NCBI RefSeq assembly: GCF_019049105.1
Contig: NZ_JAHQZR010000003.1
Span: forward strand, 241,447 to 305,446
DNA from: Leucobacter chinensis
GTDB lineage: Bacteria; Actinomycetota; Actinomycetes; Actinomycetales; Microbacteriaceae
Direction of reading: 5' to 3'
DNA: 64,000 nucleotides
Shown here: positions 46,367 through 55,440 of the stretch, piece by piece
Position numbering within the stretch: position 1 is the stretch's first letter
Layout: every line of letters begins with the position of its first letter
Translations under genes and position numbers: made by a program
Notes under the pieces: model-generated
Seen by the model: only the letters and a program-made list of their open reading frames with translations
Told to the model about the DNA's origin: nothing
Database searches by the model: none

Positions 46367-47769
46367 GCGCGAATCACCAGCTTCGGTCGGTTTCGTACAG
46401 CGTTCGAGAGGCGCAAAAGAAGGGCCACGATGATCCAGTTCGAGACGAGCGACGAACCACCGGCCGCGAGGAACGGTGCCGTGAGGCCCGTGAGCGGAAT
46501 CACGCGGGTGATGCCGCCGAGCACGATGAACACCTGAAAGGCGATTGAGAACGCGAGACCCATCGCGAGCAGCTTGCCAAAATCGTCCTGCCCAGCGAAG
46601 CTCACGCGCAGGCCACGGCCCACGAAGATGAGGTACACGAGCAGAATCATGAACAGACCGACGAGGCCGAGCTCTTCACCGAGGCTCGCAAAGATGTAGT
46701 CACTCTGCGCATACGGCGTGATTTCAGGGAAACCGCCGCCCAGACCCGTGCCGAGCATGCCTCCGTTTGCAAGCCCGAAGAGCCCCTGGATCATCTGATA
46801 TCCGCTATTTTGCGGATCGGCCCAGGGGTTAAACCAGTTTTGAAACCTCGTGCTGACGTGGCTGAACACCTGGCTGGCGATGATGCCGCCGATAAGGAAG
46901 AGGCTAATGCCGAGCACGAGCCAGCCCTTGCGCGCGGTGGCGACGTAGAGGGTCGAGAGGAACAGCCCGAAGTAGAGCAGCGAGGTACCGAGATCGCGCT
47001 GGAAGATGAGCACGATTATCGAGGTGAACCAGATGACGAGCAGCGGCCCGAGGTCGCGGCCACGCGGGAAGACGATGCCCAGGACTTTTTTGCCGGCCAT
47101 CGCGAGTGCGTCACGGTTCGAGATGAGGTACCCGGCGAAGAAGATTGCGAGCAGAATCTTCGCGATCTCGCCCGGCTGGAACGACATCGAATCGCCGATC
47201 CTGATCCACACCTTCGCACCGTTAATTTCTGAACCGATGCCGGGAACCATGGGCAAAATGAGCAGTACGAGTGCGCCGAGGCCCGAAAGGTACGTGAAGC
47301 GGTAGAGCGTGAGGTGGTTGCGAACGATGATGAGCACGACGGCGGCGATGGTGATCGCGACGGCGAGCCAGATGAGCTGGCGTACCGAGTCGGCACTCCA
47401 CCCTGACTTATCGTTTGCGAGGTCGAGACGATAAATCTCAATCACGCCGATGCTACTGAGAAAGGCCGCGATAGGAACGAACAGCGGGTCGGCATCTGAG
47501 GCAACGAGCCGCACAACGATGTGCAGGCCAAAGAGCGCTGCGACGTAGATGAGGCCGGGAACGAGCATGGTGGTCGACAGTTCGCCGCGCACGGTGAGGT
47601 CGACGATGATGATGCCGGCGACGCCGATCGCTACGGCGAAGAGCAGCAGCATGAGCTCCATGGCACGCAACTTACCGGGCGCGCGCAGGGCCACGATGCG
47701 GTCGAGCACCGTGTCACTCGTGATCGCTTCCTGGAAGGTGGGCGATGCGGGCTTATTCTCTTGGCTCAT
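46363..47769 (-). CDS. rodA: SEDS-family peptidoglycan glycosyltransferase RodA/FtsW
   Basis: 468 residues with about 12 membrane segments. SEDS motifs include EINGAKVWIRIGDSMSFQPGEIAKI, FQRDLGTSLLYFG and FASLGEELGLVGLF. It polymerises glycan strands from lipid II together with PbpA. The start codon lies 17 bases inside the pstP end; the stop overlaps pbpA by 4. Confidence 0.95.
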   Translation of the reverse strand: MSQENKPASPTFQEAITSDTVLDRIVALRAPGKLRAMELMLLLFAVAIGVAGIIIVDLTVRGELSTTMLVPGLIYVAALFGLHIVVRLVASDADPLFVPIAAFLSSIGVIEIYRLDLANDKSGWSADSVRQLIWLAVAITIAAVVLIIVRNHLTLYRFTYLSGLGALVLLILPMVPGIGSEINGAKVWIRIGDSMSFQPGEIAKILLAIFFAGYLISNRDALAMAGKKVLGIVFPRGRDLGPLLVIWFTSIIVLIFQRDLGTSLLYFGLFLSTLYVATARKGWLVLGISLFLIGGIIASQVFSHVSTRFQNWFNPWADPQNSGYQMIQGLFGLANGGMLGTGLGGGFPEITPYAQSDYIFASLGEELGLVGLFMILLVYLIFVGRGLRVSFAGQDDFGKLLAMGLAFSIAFQVFIVLGGITRVIPLTGLTAPFLAAGGSSLVSNWIIVALLLRLSNAVRNRPKLVIRA

Positions 47770-49036
47770 CGCTCAAATCACCCCCTTCGCCGTCGCTCAA
47801 GCGAACGACGATGTTGCGTGCTTCTTCAAGCGAACCGGCGGTGATGGTGCGCTCGACCTGCGAGCGTTCGTAGCCGGTGAGCTCTTCGAGTGGAATCTGC
47901 GTGTCTTCGGCCTCAGAGTTGAGGCTCAGCGACCCGATTTGTGGGCGAACGCCCTGGTAAATGATGACGGTTTCGCCGTCGGTGCCGACGAAGTACTGCG
48001 TCTGGGTCCACTGGTAGCCAACGAACACGAGGCCGGCGAGCGAACCGATCGACAGTACGAGCGTCGCGAGCATGAGCAGCCTGCGCTTGCGCGTTTGGCG
48101 TTTGGTCTCGGCAATGAGCTCGGCAAGGTATTCGTCGACGCGTGGTTCGAAGTGCGATTCTTCGACCGGCTGCAGCTTGCGGGCTCGGCGAGACTGGCCT
48201 GAGAACTTCGAGAAGCGTCGAATCGGGCTCGTGTCGACCGATACGCCGTCGCCGCCCTCTTTCGCGGCGGATCCAGCAAAGCGTGGCCCGGGGTCTTCAG
48301 CCGGGGCAGGGTCGACGGTTTCGACGAGCACGACCGTCACGTTGTCGGGTGCGCCGTTGCCGAGCGTCACGTCGACGAGTTGCGCGACGGCTTCGTCGAG
48401 CGAGGAACGCTGGGAGAGAATCTGCGCGATGATGTCGTCTTCGACGTAGCCGCAGAGGCCGTCAGAGCACAAAAGCCAGACGTCGCCGGGCCTCGTGTTG
48501 AGCACCGCGGTGTCTATTTCGGGTGCTGAGTCGACGTCGCCGAGCACGCGCATGAGCACCGAGCGCCTGGGGTGCGTGGCTGCCTCTTCTTCGGTGATGC
48601 GACCGCTGTCAACGAGGCGCTGCACGAAGGTGTGGTCTTTCGACTGCTGCGTGAGTACGCCGTCGCGGTAGAGATAAAGGCGGCTGTCGCCGATGTGGGC
48701 AGTCGCGAGCTGGTCGCCGACCGTCAGAAAGCCGCAGAAGGTGGTGCCCATGCCCGCGAGTTCGGTGCGGGTTGTGACCGTGCGTGAGAGCATGCGGTTG
48801 GCCTCGAGCAGTCGCTGTTCGAGGGCTTTCGCGGCTTCTTCGGGGTCGTCAAAAAATTCGGTGTCGATCGAGGCGACGTCACGAGTGGTGAGCGCAGAGG
48901 CAACGTCGCCGCCAGCGTGGCCGCCCATACCGTCGGCGACCATGAACAACCGAGAACCGGCGAATCCCGAGTCCTGGTTGTTGCTACGAATCATGCCAAC
49001 GTGAGAGGCGATCGCGCTCTCGAACCCAATTGTCAC
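47753..49036 (-). CDS. pstP: PP2C-family Ser/Thr phosphatase PstP
   Basis: 427 residues. The PP2C domain occupies about 1-235 with the metal-binding FMVADGMGGHAGGDVAS, IGDSRLYLYRDG and LCSDGLCGYVEDD motifs and GAPDNVTVVLV. A Pro/Arg linker leads to one membrane helix (LLMLATLVLSIGSLAGLVFVGYQW) and a short extracellular part of about 90 residues. It removes phosphates placed by PknA and PknB. GTG start at 49036, 2 bases after fhaB. Confidence 0.95.
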   Translation of the reverse strand: MTIGFESAIASHVGMIRSNNQDSGFAGSRLFMVADGMGGHAGGDVASALTTRDVASIDTEFFDDPEEAAKALEQRLLEANRMLSRTVTTRTELAGMGTTFCGFLTVGDQLATAHIGDSRLYLYRDGVLTQQSKDHTFVQRLVDSGRITEEEAATHPRRSVLMRVLGDVDSAPEIDTAVLNTRPGDVWLLCSDGLCGYVEDDIIAQILSQRSSLDEAVAQLVDVTLGNGAPDNVTVVLVETVDPAPAEDPGPRFAGSAAKEGGDGVSVDTSPIRRFSKFSGQSRRARKLQPVEESHFEPRVDEYLAELIAETKRQTRKRRLLMLATLVLSIGSLAGLVFVGYQWTQTQYFVGTDGETVIIYQGVRPQIGSLSLNSEAEDTQIPLEELTGYERSQVERTITAGSLEEARNIVVRLSDGEGGDLSDEPRE

Positions 49037-49038
49037 GG

Positions 49039-49623
49039 TTAGGGCCTCAGCTCAAAGGTTGTCGTGCCGATCGTGACCGGGGTGAAGGTGGGCAGCGGCA
49101 TGGGCTGCGTGATGCGCTTGCCGCTCACCTTCGTGCCATTCGTCGAGTCGAGGTCGGTGATGCTCCACTGGTCGCCCGAACGCTGCAGTTTCGCGTGGTA
49201 CGTCGAGGTGTACTCATCAACGATGACGAGGGTTGAGTCTGGTGAACGGCCAATGGTGACGTGGCCATCATCGAGTGGAATCGAGGTGCCCTCGGCAACG
49301 CCGGTTAAGATGACAAGCTGTTTCGCCGGGCCGCCGCTGCCACTCATTGGCGACGAGCCGGCCGATGGCAGGGCACCGCCAGAGGGGGTAACCACGGGGG
49401 CCGTTCCCTGGTGCATCGGTGCGCCGGCAGGCTGCGGTGCCGGGGGCGACGAGACGGGGCTGCCGCCTGAAGCGACCGGGGTGTCTGACTTCTTGAGCCG
49501 ACGCACCGGTGCGCCGAAGAGGTCGCTTCTGAGAGCAAAAATAACCGAGAAGACAAAAAGCCACAGAATCAGCAAGAAACCGAGGCGCAGAACCATGAGC
49601 GTTAGCTCACTCATCTCACTCAT
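49039..49623 (-). CDS. fhaB: FHA-domain protein FhaB (FipA-type)
   Basis: 194 residues. One N-terminal membrane helix (ELTLMVLRLGFLLILWLFVFSVIFALRSDLFG) is followed by a Pro/Gly linker and a C-terminal FHA domain with VTIGRSPDSTLVIVDEYTSTYHAKLQRSG and DLDSTNGTKVSGKRI. FHA domains bind phosphothreonine, linking the kinases to division. The start at 49623 overlaps the fhaA stop (ATGA) with GGAGGG upstream. Confidence 0.95.
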   Translation of the reverse strand: MSEMSELTLMVLRLGFLLILWLFVFSVIFALRSDLFGAPVRRLKKSDTPVASGGSPVSSPPAPQPAGAPMHQGTAPVVTPSGGALPSAGSSPMSGSGGPAKQLVILTGVAEGTSIPLDDGHVTIGRSPDSTLVIVDEYTSTYHAKLQRSGDQWSITDLDSTNGTKVSGKRITQPMPLPTFTPVTIGTTTFELRP

Positions 49624-50375
49624 AGGTCCCTCCAAAAGGTGTCGGCGTCGCTCACCGGGAGCTGTACGGTCTGGTTCGTATTGCTTCCAGCCTTACGGTG
49701 AAACTGTTGTTGACGTTGGGGCAGTAAGACAAACTTCATGTGCGTTTGCCCGACCGTGATGACCGTTTCGGGGGTAAGTTTTGCTTCTGCGAACCGTTGG
49801 CCGTTGACCTTCGACCCGTTCGTTGAGCCGAGATCGCGTGCGATGGCTTCGCTGCCATTCCAGTCGATCTCGAGGTGCTTGCGTGACGCGCCGTTGTCGC
49901 TGATGCGCACGTCAACGTCGCTGCCGCGGCCGATGACGTTGGTGCCCTGCTTGAGCTCGTGATTCTTGCCGTCGATGTTGAGCGCCGCGCCCCAGCTGAT
50001 GTGGCCCTCGACGCTCTCTGGTTCGATCTCGAGCACGCCCGTGCGCAGGCGCTCATCGGGCGTGATCTGCACGTCGATTTGGCCGAGCGTGGTGTAGCCC
50101 TGCTTGCTCGCGTACTTCACGGCAACCTGACGCAGCTCGCGTTCGAGCGTCTCGCCAAGGCTTTGCAGCTTCTGATAGTCGCCCTGCGACACCTTCACGA
50201 CAAAGCGGTTCGGCGTGATCACACGGTCGCGGTCAACGATGACCGCCCCGATATCAAGCTGGCGTTTAATCGCGGCAGAGATCTCGACGGGCTGAACACC
50301 CGAGCGAAACGTGCGCGCAAAGGCTCCGTTCACGGCACGCTCGAGACCACGCTCGATTCCATCAAAGATTCCCAC
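49620..50375 (-). CDS. fhaA: FHA-domain protein FhaA (DUF3662-FHA)
   Basis: 251 residues. The DUF3662 domain is at the N-terminus (GIFDGIERGLERAVNGAFARTFRSGVQPVEIS), and the FHA domain at about 140-220 with VIGRGSDVDVRISDNGASRKHLEI and LGSTNGSKVNGQRF. In mycobacteria FhaA binds phosphorylated MurJ (MviN) and slows wall synthesis; murJ itself is not found in this window. The GTG at 50375 has GGGAGG 4 bases upstream. First gene of the seven-gene kinase and elongation operon. Confidence 0.95.
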   Translation of the reverse strand: MGIFDGIERGLERAVNGAFARTFRSGVQPVEISAAIKRQLDIGAVIVDRDRVITPNRFVVKVSQGDYQKLQSLGETLERELRQVAVKYASKQGYTTLGQIDVQITPDERLRTGVLEIEPESVEGHISWGAALNIDGKNHELKQGTNVIGRGSDVDVRISDNGASRKHLEIDWNGSEAIARDLGSTNGSKVNGQRFAEAKLTPETVITVGQTHMKFVLLPQRQQQFHRKAGSNTNQTVQLPVSDADTFWRDL

Positions 50376-50574
50376 GTGGCCTCCCTTCATTCATGACACT
50401 CGTCTTCTCAAAGTACCGTCTATACCTGAAATGCTACCTGCGAACTGCTCAATTCAGCGCTTTTTCTCGCACTTCACCCGCCCAATAGAGGTTTTTTCTC
50501 ACACGATTTTGCTCGTACTCGTCGCTTGCTGGTAGGCTGATCGGGTTGATTGTAAAGATGCGATCACAAATCAC

Positions 50575-50658
<84 letters not shown>

Positions 50659-50660
50659 CG

Positions 50661-50674
50661 TATATACGTATATA
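50661..50674. repeat. 14-bp AT-rich palindrome after tRNA-Leu
   Basis: TATATACGTATATA is a perfect palindrome beginning 2 bases after the tRNA. It may simply open the RNA before the terminator hairpin; no known site matches. Confidence 0.4.
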
Positions 50675-50676
50675 GA

Positions 50677-50723
50677 CAGATGACCCCTGACCTGAGAATG
50701 TTTCTCGAGTCAGGGGTCATCTG
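50677..50723 (+). terminator. Terminator hairpin after tRNA-Leu
   Basis: CAGATGACCCCTGAC pairs perfectly with GTCAGGGGTCATCTG, with a further TGAGAA/TTTCTC helix in the loop. The convergent minus-strand frame ending at 50710 lies inside it. Confidence 0.75.
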
Positions 50724-50925
50724 TATCTGAGGCGCTCGAACACTGATCAGTTCTGACGCTCGTGGGTGCCGAACCCTCTCTGAGCTGTATCGAGTCGTCG
50801 AGGGCGACGGCGTTGTGCGGGAGCAGCGGCACCGCGAATAAGCAGAGCGTGGTGACCACAAGAATCGCTATCAGGGTCGCCGTCATTGCGGCAACGGTCT
50901 CCTGGGCGAGGGGGCCAATGAACAC
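50710..50925 (-). CDS. Possible small membrane protein, or downstream part of an interrupted gene
   Basis: 71 residues from a GTG at 50925, with hydrophobic segments and a helix near MTATLIAILVVTTLCLFAVPLL, then a polar tail. The frame is the same as that of the gene at 51007-51441 and is open right up to that gene's TAA, adding about 27 more hydrophobic residues before this GTG. It may therefore be the second half of one gene cut by a stop codon. No Shine-Dalgarno is evident at 50925. Not recognised. Confidence 0.35.
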   Translation of the reverse strand: MFIGPLAQETVAAMTATLIAILVVTTLCLFAVPLLPHNAVALDDSIQLREGSAPTSVRTDQCSSASDTDDP

Positions 50926-51006
50926 GGTGGTGACGAGAACGGAGCCGAGGCCGTTGGCGACCGGCTGAATGGCGCTGAGCGCTACGGTGACGCTGGCAAC
51001 GATGCG

Positions 51007-51441
51007 TTAGTGCTCAACGACACGGGCCCGCGAATGCGGATCTCGTGCGTTGACCGCTACGAGCACCGTTGAAACACCGGTGATGAGCGGGACGGCGGTG
51101 AAAAGGATCACCATGAGCACATCAGGGTACGGGTGTGGCTTGGGGAAGAGGAATACGGCGATGGCGGTCAGGAGTATGAACCAGACCACCCAGCTCCACA
51201 CGATGGCGTATTTGCGCCGGGTGCTTCGCTGAGGGTCGCGCACGTACAGTACAGAACTGATCGCGGCACAGAACGTGGCTGAGGTCAGCAGGGCTGGGCC
51301 GATCAGATACCAGGTCACCACCAGGACGAAATATGCGAGCCATCCGGCTCCCTCGGAGTCGATGGTTACAGCAAACGGTGAGAGATAGGCCAGGACAGTG
51401 AGCACGCCGAATGCCACGGCGATCCATCGTGTAGCTTTCAT
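51007..51441 (-). CDS. Uncharacterised four-helix membrane protein
   Basis: 144 residues with about four membrane helices (near 7-27, 35-62, 80-99, 107-128) and a short polar C-terminus ending DPHSRARVVEH. GAGGTG lies 7 bases before the ATG. I do not recognise the family. The same frame stays open beyond its TAA (see the entry at 50710). Confidence 0.55.
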   Translation of the reverse strand: MKATRWIAVAFGVLTVLAYLSPFAVTIDSEGAGWLAYFVLVVTWYLIGPALLTSATFCAAISSVLYVRDPQRSTRRKYAIVWSWVVWFILLTAIAVFLFPKPHPYPDVLMVILFTAVPLITGVSTVLVAVNARDPHSRARVVEH

Positions 51442-51858
51442 CGTGCGGTCACCTCATTGCCACACGAGCTTGAGGGTCTCGCGGAGCTTCCCGAGGGGCT
51501 GTGCTGCCTCGTGTGGCGCGGCTGCGGTGGCCTGCCAGGCATCGGGCTCCACGCCTGCGCCGATCTGTTGTTCCTTGAACCTGTCATCATGGTAAGCGTA
51601 CTGCTCGCATTTCCGAGCGGCTACCGCGTTGCCGCTATCGTGATTTCGTGTTGCCGCTCAGGCTGCACTGTGTTTCGTATCTTGCCTGTTCTTTAACGCC
51701 CCCTTCGCTGGAACGTCCCTCCGGGGGTCACTTTTCGCGCTCGAAAGGTCAAAAAGTGTCGAAAATTTCGCGAAAATCGACACTTTTTGACCTTTCGGTG
51801 ACGGGGGAGGGCGGGAGAAAGCCGGTAGGCGAGTGGACGCCTCCAGTACAGTCAACAT
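51442..51858. other. Intergenic region with a long inverted repeat and no clear gene
   Basis: This 417-base stretch lies between divergent genes. A plus-strand frame from about 51457 (starting with LPHELEGLAELPEGLCC) has coding-like composition for roughly 45 codons but matches nothing I know and has no start signal; it could be a gene remnant. The perfect inverted repeat at 51742-51797 dominates the right half, and the leaderless-type box of the next gene ends the region. Confidence 0.5.
51742..51797. repeat. Long perfect inverted repeat, copy 1
   Basis: Two 21-bp arms (51742-51762 and 51777-51797) are exact reverse complements and contain the core AGGTCAAAAAGTGTCGA. The 14-base centre holds a further palindrome, TTTCGCGAAA. 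The same core recurs at 63357-63415. There is no terminal T-run. Confidence 0.85.
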
Positions 51859-53163
51859 ATGGGTGCACGCAAGCAGAAGCCGCAGCGATACCAAGAGCCG
51901 CGTGAGAGCGCCGAGGCCAGGGGACGCGCGAACGCGATCGTGTGGCGCGCGTGGCCGTTCATGGCCTGGGGGCTGCCCGTCGCGCTGTTCCTCGTGGGTT
52001 TGTTGCTCGGTACGGGCGGCTGGGAAATGGTCATCGTGATGCTCCTTTCGCCGGTTTTGCTGCCCGCTTTGGCGTTCACAGCCCTCCTGCCGCGCATCAT
52101 CATGAAGCGCTCGGCCGGGCTGCGCTCATCGAAGACGCTCATCAGCGTGCTGCTCATCGTGCAGTGGTGGGGCACCGTGCTCTTCGCGCTGAGCGTGCGC
52201 GGCGTCGGTGACTCGGGTAGTACGGCATCGGTGCTCGGCTCAGTGTTCTTCAGTATTCGGGAGCCGCTCGAGCAATTGCTCATGGGGATCGGCGTCGTCC
52301 TCGTGTTGGTGCCGTACCTGACGGTGCTCGTGCTCGCGGCAAACCTGCCGAAGCCACGCGATGGCGAACCGGTCATCGAGCCAAGCCCGGTTGTGAGATC
52401 GCAGGGTCGATGGTCCATCGTGGGGGCAGCCGTGCTCGTTCCGGCGGTGCTTGTCGGCGTGGCGGTAGCGGGCGTCGGGGTGGGCGATGCGACGCACGAT
52501 CGTGTCGCCGCCGAGCAGGAGCACCTGTGGAACGACATGCAAGAGCAACTCAGCTTCATGCGCGACGTCATTACCGCCGACCCCTGGTATGTCTCGGGCG
52601 GCGGCGCCTTAGACGAGGGCAAGGACGCCTACCGCATGAATATCGGGTGGATCCTCGAGCTTGATCTCGCTCCCGAAGAGGTCGCCGAGCGCGCGGTGAA
52701 CGCGGCCGGCAGTTCTGGCTGGCAGCTTGAACGGCAGCCTGTGACCGAAATCGAGGCTATTGATGCGGCCAACGCCGGCAGCGTTCCCGGCAGTCTGCAG
52801 CAATTTCTCGCGACGACCGACGACGGGTGCGAGATCATCGTCACGATCGATCAAGCTGTGAACGGTGAACAATCTGAGGAGGGCTCGGAGGCCCCGTCGG
52901 CAGAGCAGCCAAGCGATGCAACGACCGAGGCGAACGAAGCAAGCGAGTCGAACACCGCAGCGACCCGCATCGAGCTCTCGATGACGAGCCCGCCGAAGCC
53001 GGTCGCGCGAGACCTGTGGATCGACTGGCGTGAGCGCGTTCCGAGCGAAGAGCAATCGGTCAATCTCGATCACCGCTCCGAGCAGCGTCATGGCCCAGCC
53101 CGGGCCTTCGACCCTGACGAGTGGCCGAGCCTCGCGAAGGTCAGTACGACCACGCTCTTCTAG
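51859..53163 (+). CDS. Uncharacterised multi-helix membrane protein
   Basis: 434 residues, not recognised. Two N-terminal helices (WPFMAWGLPVALFLVGLLLG and MVIVMLLSPVLLPALAFTALL), two more around 95-115 and 140-160, and a fifth (SIVGAAVLVPAVLVGVAVAGVGVG) precede an extracellular C-terminal half of about 215 residues. The outer part has an acidic Ser/Glu/Ala-rich stretch (about 335-370). TACAGT ends 6 nt before the ATG and there is no Shine-Dalgarno, so initiation is probably leaderless. Confidence 0.7.
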   Translation: MGARKQKPQRYQEPRESAEARGRANAIVWRAWPFMAWGLPVALFLVGLLLGTGGWEMVIVMLLSPVLLPALAFTALLPRIIMKRSAGLRSSKTLISVLLIVQWWGTVLFALSVRGVGDSGSTASVLGSVFFSIREPLEQLLMGIGVVLVLVPYLTVLVLAANLPKPRDGEPVIEPSPVVRSQGRWSIVGAAVLVPAVLVGVAVAGVGVGDATHDRVAAEQEHLWNDMQEQLSFMRDVITADPWYVSGGGALDEGKDAYRMNIGWILELDLAPEEVAERAVNAAGSSGWQLERQPVTEIEAIDAANAGSVPGSLQQFLATTDDGCEIIVTIDQAVNGEQSEEGSEAPSAEQPSDATTEANEASESNTAATRIELSMTSPPKPVARDLWIDWRERVPSEEQSVNLDHRSEQRHGPARAFDPDEWPSLAKVSTTTLF

Positions 53164-53194
53164 CGCCGGCCGCCAGCTCGCGGGGTAGGTGTGT

Positions 53195-53281
53195 GCCTCG
53201 CAAGCATCGAAGACACCTTCGAAATTACACCGGTGTAATTTGTCCACAGCATCGATTGTGGATAAGTTGATAACTTTCGCC
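53195..53281 (-). repeat. Palindrome/DnaA-box intergenic element, copy B
   Basis: On the plus strand: ATTACACCGGTGTAAT (53224-53239, perfect palindrome), TTGTCCACA (53240-53248), 8 bases, TGTGGATAA (53257-53265), GTTGATAAC (53266-53274), all contiguous. Similarity to copy C extends left to GCCTC at 53195, including a TCGAAGA...TTCGA segment. It lies upstream of the LD-carboxypeptidase gene. Confidence 0.85.
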
Positions 53282-53367
53282 CGTGCCAGCCGACGATCCG
53301 CACAAGGGGCCTGATCGTGCGTGCGATGGTTGACCGCACGCGAGCGGCTTCGGTACGGTTTTGTTGC

Positions 53368-54414
53368 ATGAATAACCGAGTGCACCCGCCCAAACTTCAG
53401 CCCGGCGACAAGGTCGCGGTGCTCTCGCCCGCGTTCGCGGCACCGGCCATCGGCCCCGCGGTGCACGAGCAGGCGATGCGCCGGCTCGCCGAGCTCACGG
53501 GGCTCATTCCCATCGAATACCCGACCACGCGCAAGCTCGGCGCCACCGCCGAAGAGCGGGCCGCCGACGTCAACGCTGCGTTCGCCGACCCAGAGATTCG
53601 CGCGATTCTCGCGACGGTGGGCGGGAGCGACCAGATCACGGTCATCAGGCACCTTGATCCCGAACTCGCACGCGCCGACCCGAAGCCCTTTCTCGGCTAC
53701 AGCGACAACACGAACCTGCTCAATTGGCTGTGGTCGCACGGCGTCGCAGGATTTTACGGCGGATCGACGCAGGTGCATCTCGGCGCGGGCCCCGCGGTCG
53801 ACCCCGAGCATCTCGCGGCGCTCACCGCCGCCCTCTTCACGGGGGAGCGACTCGAGCTGACCGAACCCGGTGAGTCAGAAGACTACGGCCTGGAGTGGGC
53901 TGACGTGCTCGCAACGAGCGAGGGAGGCCTGCGTGAGGCAACTGAGCCGTGGGTGTGGGCTGGCCCCGAGAAAGTGGTCACGGGGCCCACGTGGGGCGGC
54001 TGCCTTGAGGTGATCGATCAGCTCGCAATCGCTGATCGTTTGCCGAGCGCCGAGGCCCTTCAGGGAACGATCTTGCTGCTTGAGACGAGCGAAGAGCTGC
54101 CCGAGGCTGAGCAGGTGCGCTACTGGGTGCGCGCGCTTGGTGAGCGGGGGTTGCTCGGCACGGTTGCCGGGGTCGCTGTGGCCAGGACCCCGGGCAGTGC
54201 GCTAGACCGGCCCCTGCCAGACGCGGCGGCGCGAGCGAAGCGTCGGGCCGATCAGCGTGACGTGATGCTTGAAGAGATTGGCGCCTATAATCCCGACGCT
54301 GTGGTGTGCATTGGCCCGCCGTTTGGCCACACGAAACCACAGTGGATCGTGCCGTACGGCGGCGAGATGACGCTCGATGGCGTGGCCCAGCGCGTGTTCG
54401 CCGACTATGCCTAA
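53368..54414 (+). CDS. S66 family LD-carboxypeptidase / MccF-like peptidase
   Basis: 348 residues. The N-terminal domain has LQPGDKVAVLSPAFAAPA, ILATVGGSDQITVIRHLD and GYSDNTNLLNWL, the last carrying the nucleophilic Ser of S66 peptidases. The C-terminal domain has GGCLEVIDQL, LLLETSEE and GPPFGHTKPQWIVPYGGEM with the catalytic His. Members trim murein tetrapeptides or detoxify microcin C-like peptidyl nucleotides; the GGSDQITVIRHL form fits the MccF side at least as well. ATG at 53368, with TACGGT 8 nt upstream. Confidence 0.85.
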   Translation: MNNRVHPPKLQPGDKVAVLSPAFAAPAIGPAVHEQAMRRLAELTGLIPIEYPTTRKLGATAEERAADVNAAFADPEIRAILATVGGSDQITVIRHLDPELARADPKPFLGYSDNTNLLNWLWSHGVAGFYGGSTQVHLGAGPAVDPEHLAALTAALFTGERLELTEPGESEDYGLEWADVLATSEGGLREATEPWVWAGPEKVVTGPTWGGCLEVIDQLAIADRLPSAEALQGTILLLETSEELPEAEQVRYWVRALGERGLLGTVAGVAVARTPGSALDRPLPDAAARAKRRADQRDVMLEEIGAYNPDAVVCIGPPFGHTKPQWIVPYGGEMTLDGVAQRVFADYA

Positions 54415-54626
54415 CGGGTGGGGCGGCCGAGGCACTTGAGCCCGCGCAGAGCCAGCTGAAGAGTGTCGCCCGAACACCGCTCGGTCATCGCCCAAGAACC
54501 GCCCGGAGCGCGCACGAGCGACACCAAAACCCTGTTGAGCCGGGCCCGAAAACACTAGGCTAAAAGTGTCAAAAAGGTGTGACGTACGATGCGTTACATC
54601 GTCTCAAGAAGCGGGGGATACGCACG

Positions 54627-55364
54627 GTGTTTGAAGACTTTATTCGCGGCGAAGAGGGCGGTCTTTCGATCGACTGGACTCAGATGCCCACGTACAACAC
54701 GATCATGGCGATTGCCGCTGGTGCGGGCCTCATCTTTATGGTCATGCTCGGCCGCGCGCTCGTTCGTGACGAGCGGTTTAAGCCGGAGGGCTGGGCGCTC
54801 GGCGCGGGCGTGCTCGGCTTTATTCTCACGACGACCGGTTTGCACATGACGCTGACCTGGCCGTTTGCGCTCTACTTCCCGTTCGACAACATTGTGTTTG
54901 GCGAGCCGAGCCTCGCGTTCGGCGTGCTGCTGCTCGGCGCCGCACTTTACCTCTGGAAGCGTGGCGACCAGATCACCGAGGCGAAGGATCGCGCTGCAGA
55001 GGCGGCGAGCGTAGCGAAGCCGCTCGGCATCTTTGTCGTGGGCATGGGCCTCGCGCTCTTTGGCATCGCGGCCGCCGGCATGATTTACCAGCTGTTCGCA
55101 GCCCCGGCGCAGGAGCCCATCTCGGGCTTCTTCGCCGACTACCCGATGCTGGAGGCGACCTTCATGTCGGCGCTCTTCGTACTCGTCGGGCTTGGCGCCG
55201 TGCTCTTCCCGCTCAGCCTGCGCACGCTCTCGTCGACGGGTGAGCAGTCGAAGGTCACGCGCACGGTGGGCGTTGTGTGGCTCGTTTCGGGCATCATTTT
55301 CCTGCTCTTTGGCGCTCTGAACTTCTACACGCACATCGGTCTCATCATCAATACGATGGGCTAG
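54627..55364 (+). CDS. DUF981 family membrane protein
   Basis: 245 residues with about six membrane helices (near 27-45, 56-75, 82-100, 125-150, 165-190, 205-235). The sequence LTTTGLHMTLTWPF and GEPSLAFGVLLLGAALYLW fits the DUF981 family, which has no known role. The GTG start has GGGGGA 7-8 bases upstream; an earlier in-frame ATG at 54579 lacks this. Confidence 0.75.
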   Translation: MFEDFIRGEEGGLSIDWTQMPTYNTIMAIAAGAGLIFMVMLGRALVRDERFKPEGWALGAGVLGFILTTTGLHMTLTWPFALYFPFDNIVFGEPSLAFGVLLLGAALYLWKRGDQITEAKDRAAEAASVAKPLGIFVVGMGLALFGIAAAGMIYQLFAAPAQEPISGFFADYPMLEATFMSALFVLVGLGAVLFPLSLRTLSSTGEQSKVTRTVGVVWLVSGIIFLLFGALNFYTHIGLIINTMG

Positions 55365-55366
55365 TG

Positions 55367-55396
55367 TTGACATCGGTAAATGGCTCAGCGCAAGAT
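55367..55396 (+). promoter_or_regulatory. Probable sigma-70-type promoter of the acyl-CoA dehydrogenase gene
   Basis: TTGACA (55367-55372), 18 bases, CAAGAT (55391-55396), 45 bases before the ATG. Confidence 0.5.
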
Positions 55397-55440
55397 CGAA
55401 GCGGCATTTCTGCCCAGACTGACGGTTAAGGAAGACATAT

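Noticed and set aside
52609..53811. 400-codon minus-strand frame
   Set aside because: It runs antisense through two plus-strand genes and across repeat copy B, with shadow-type composition.
54541..54590. AAAGTGTCAAAAAGGTGT upstream of the DUF981 gene as a third copy of the long inverted repeat
   Set aside because: Only fragments of the arm are present and there is no matching inverted arm.
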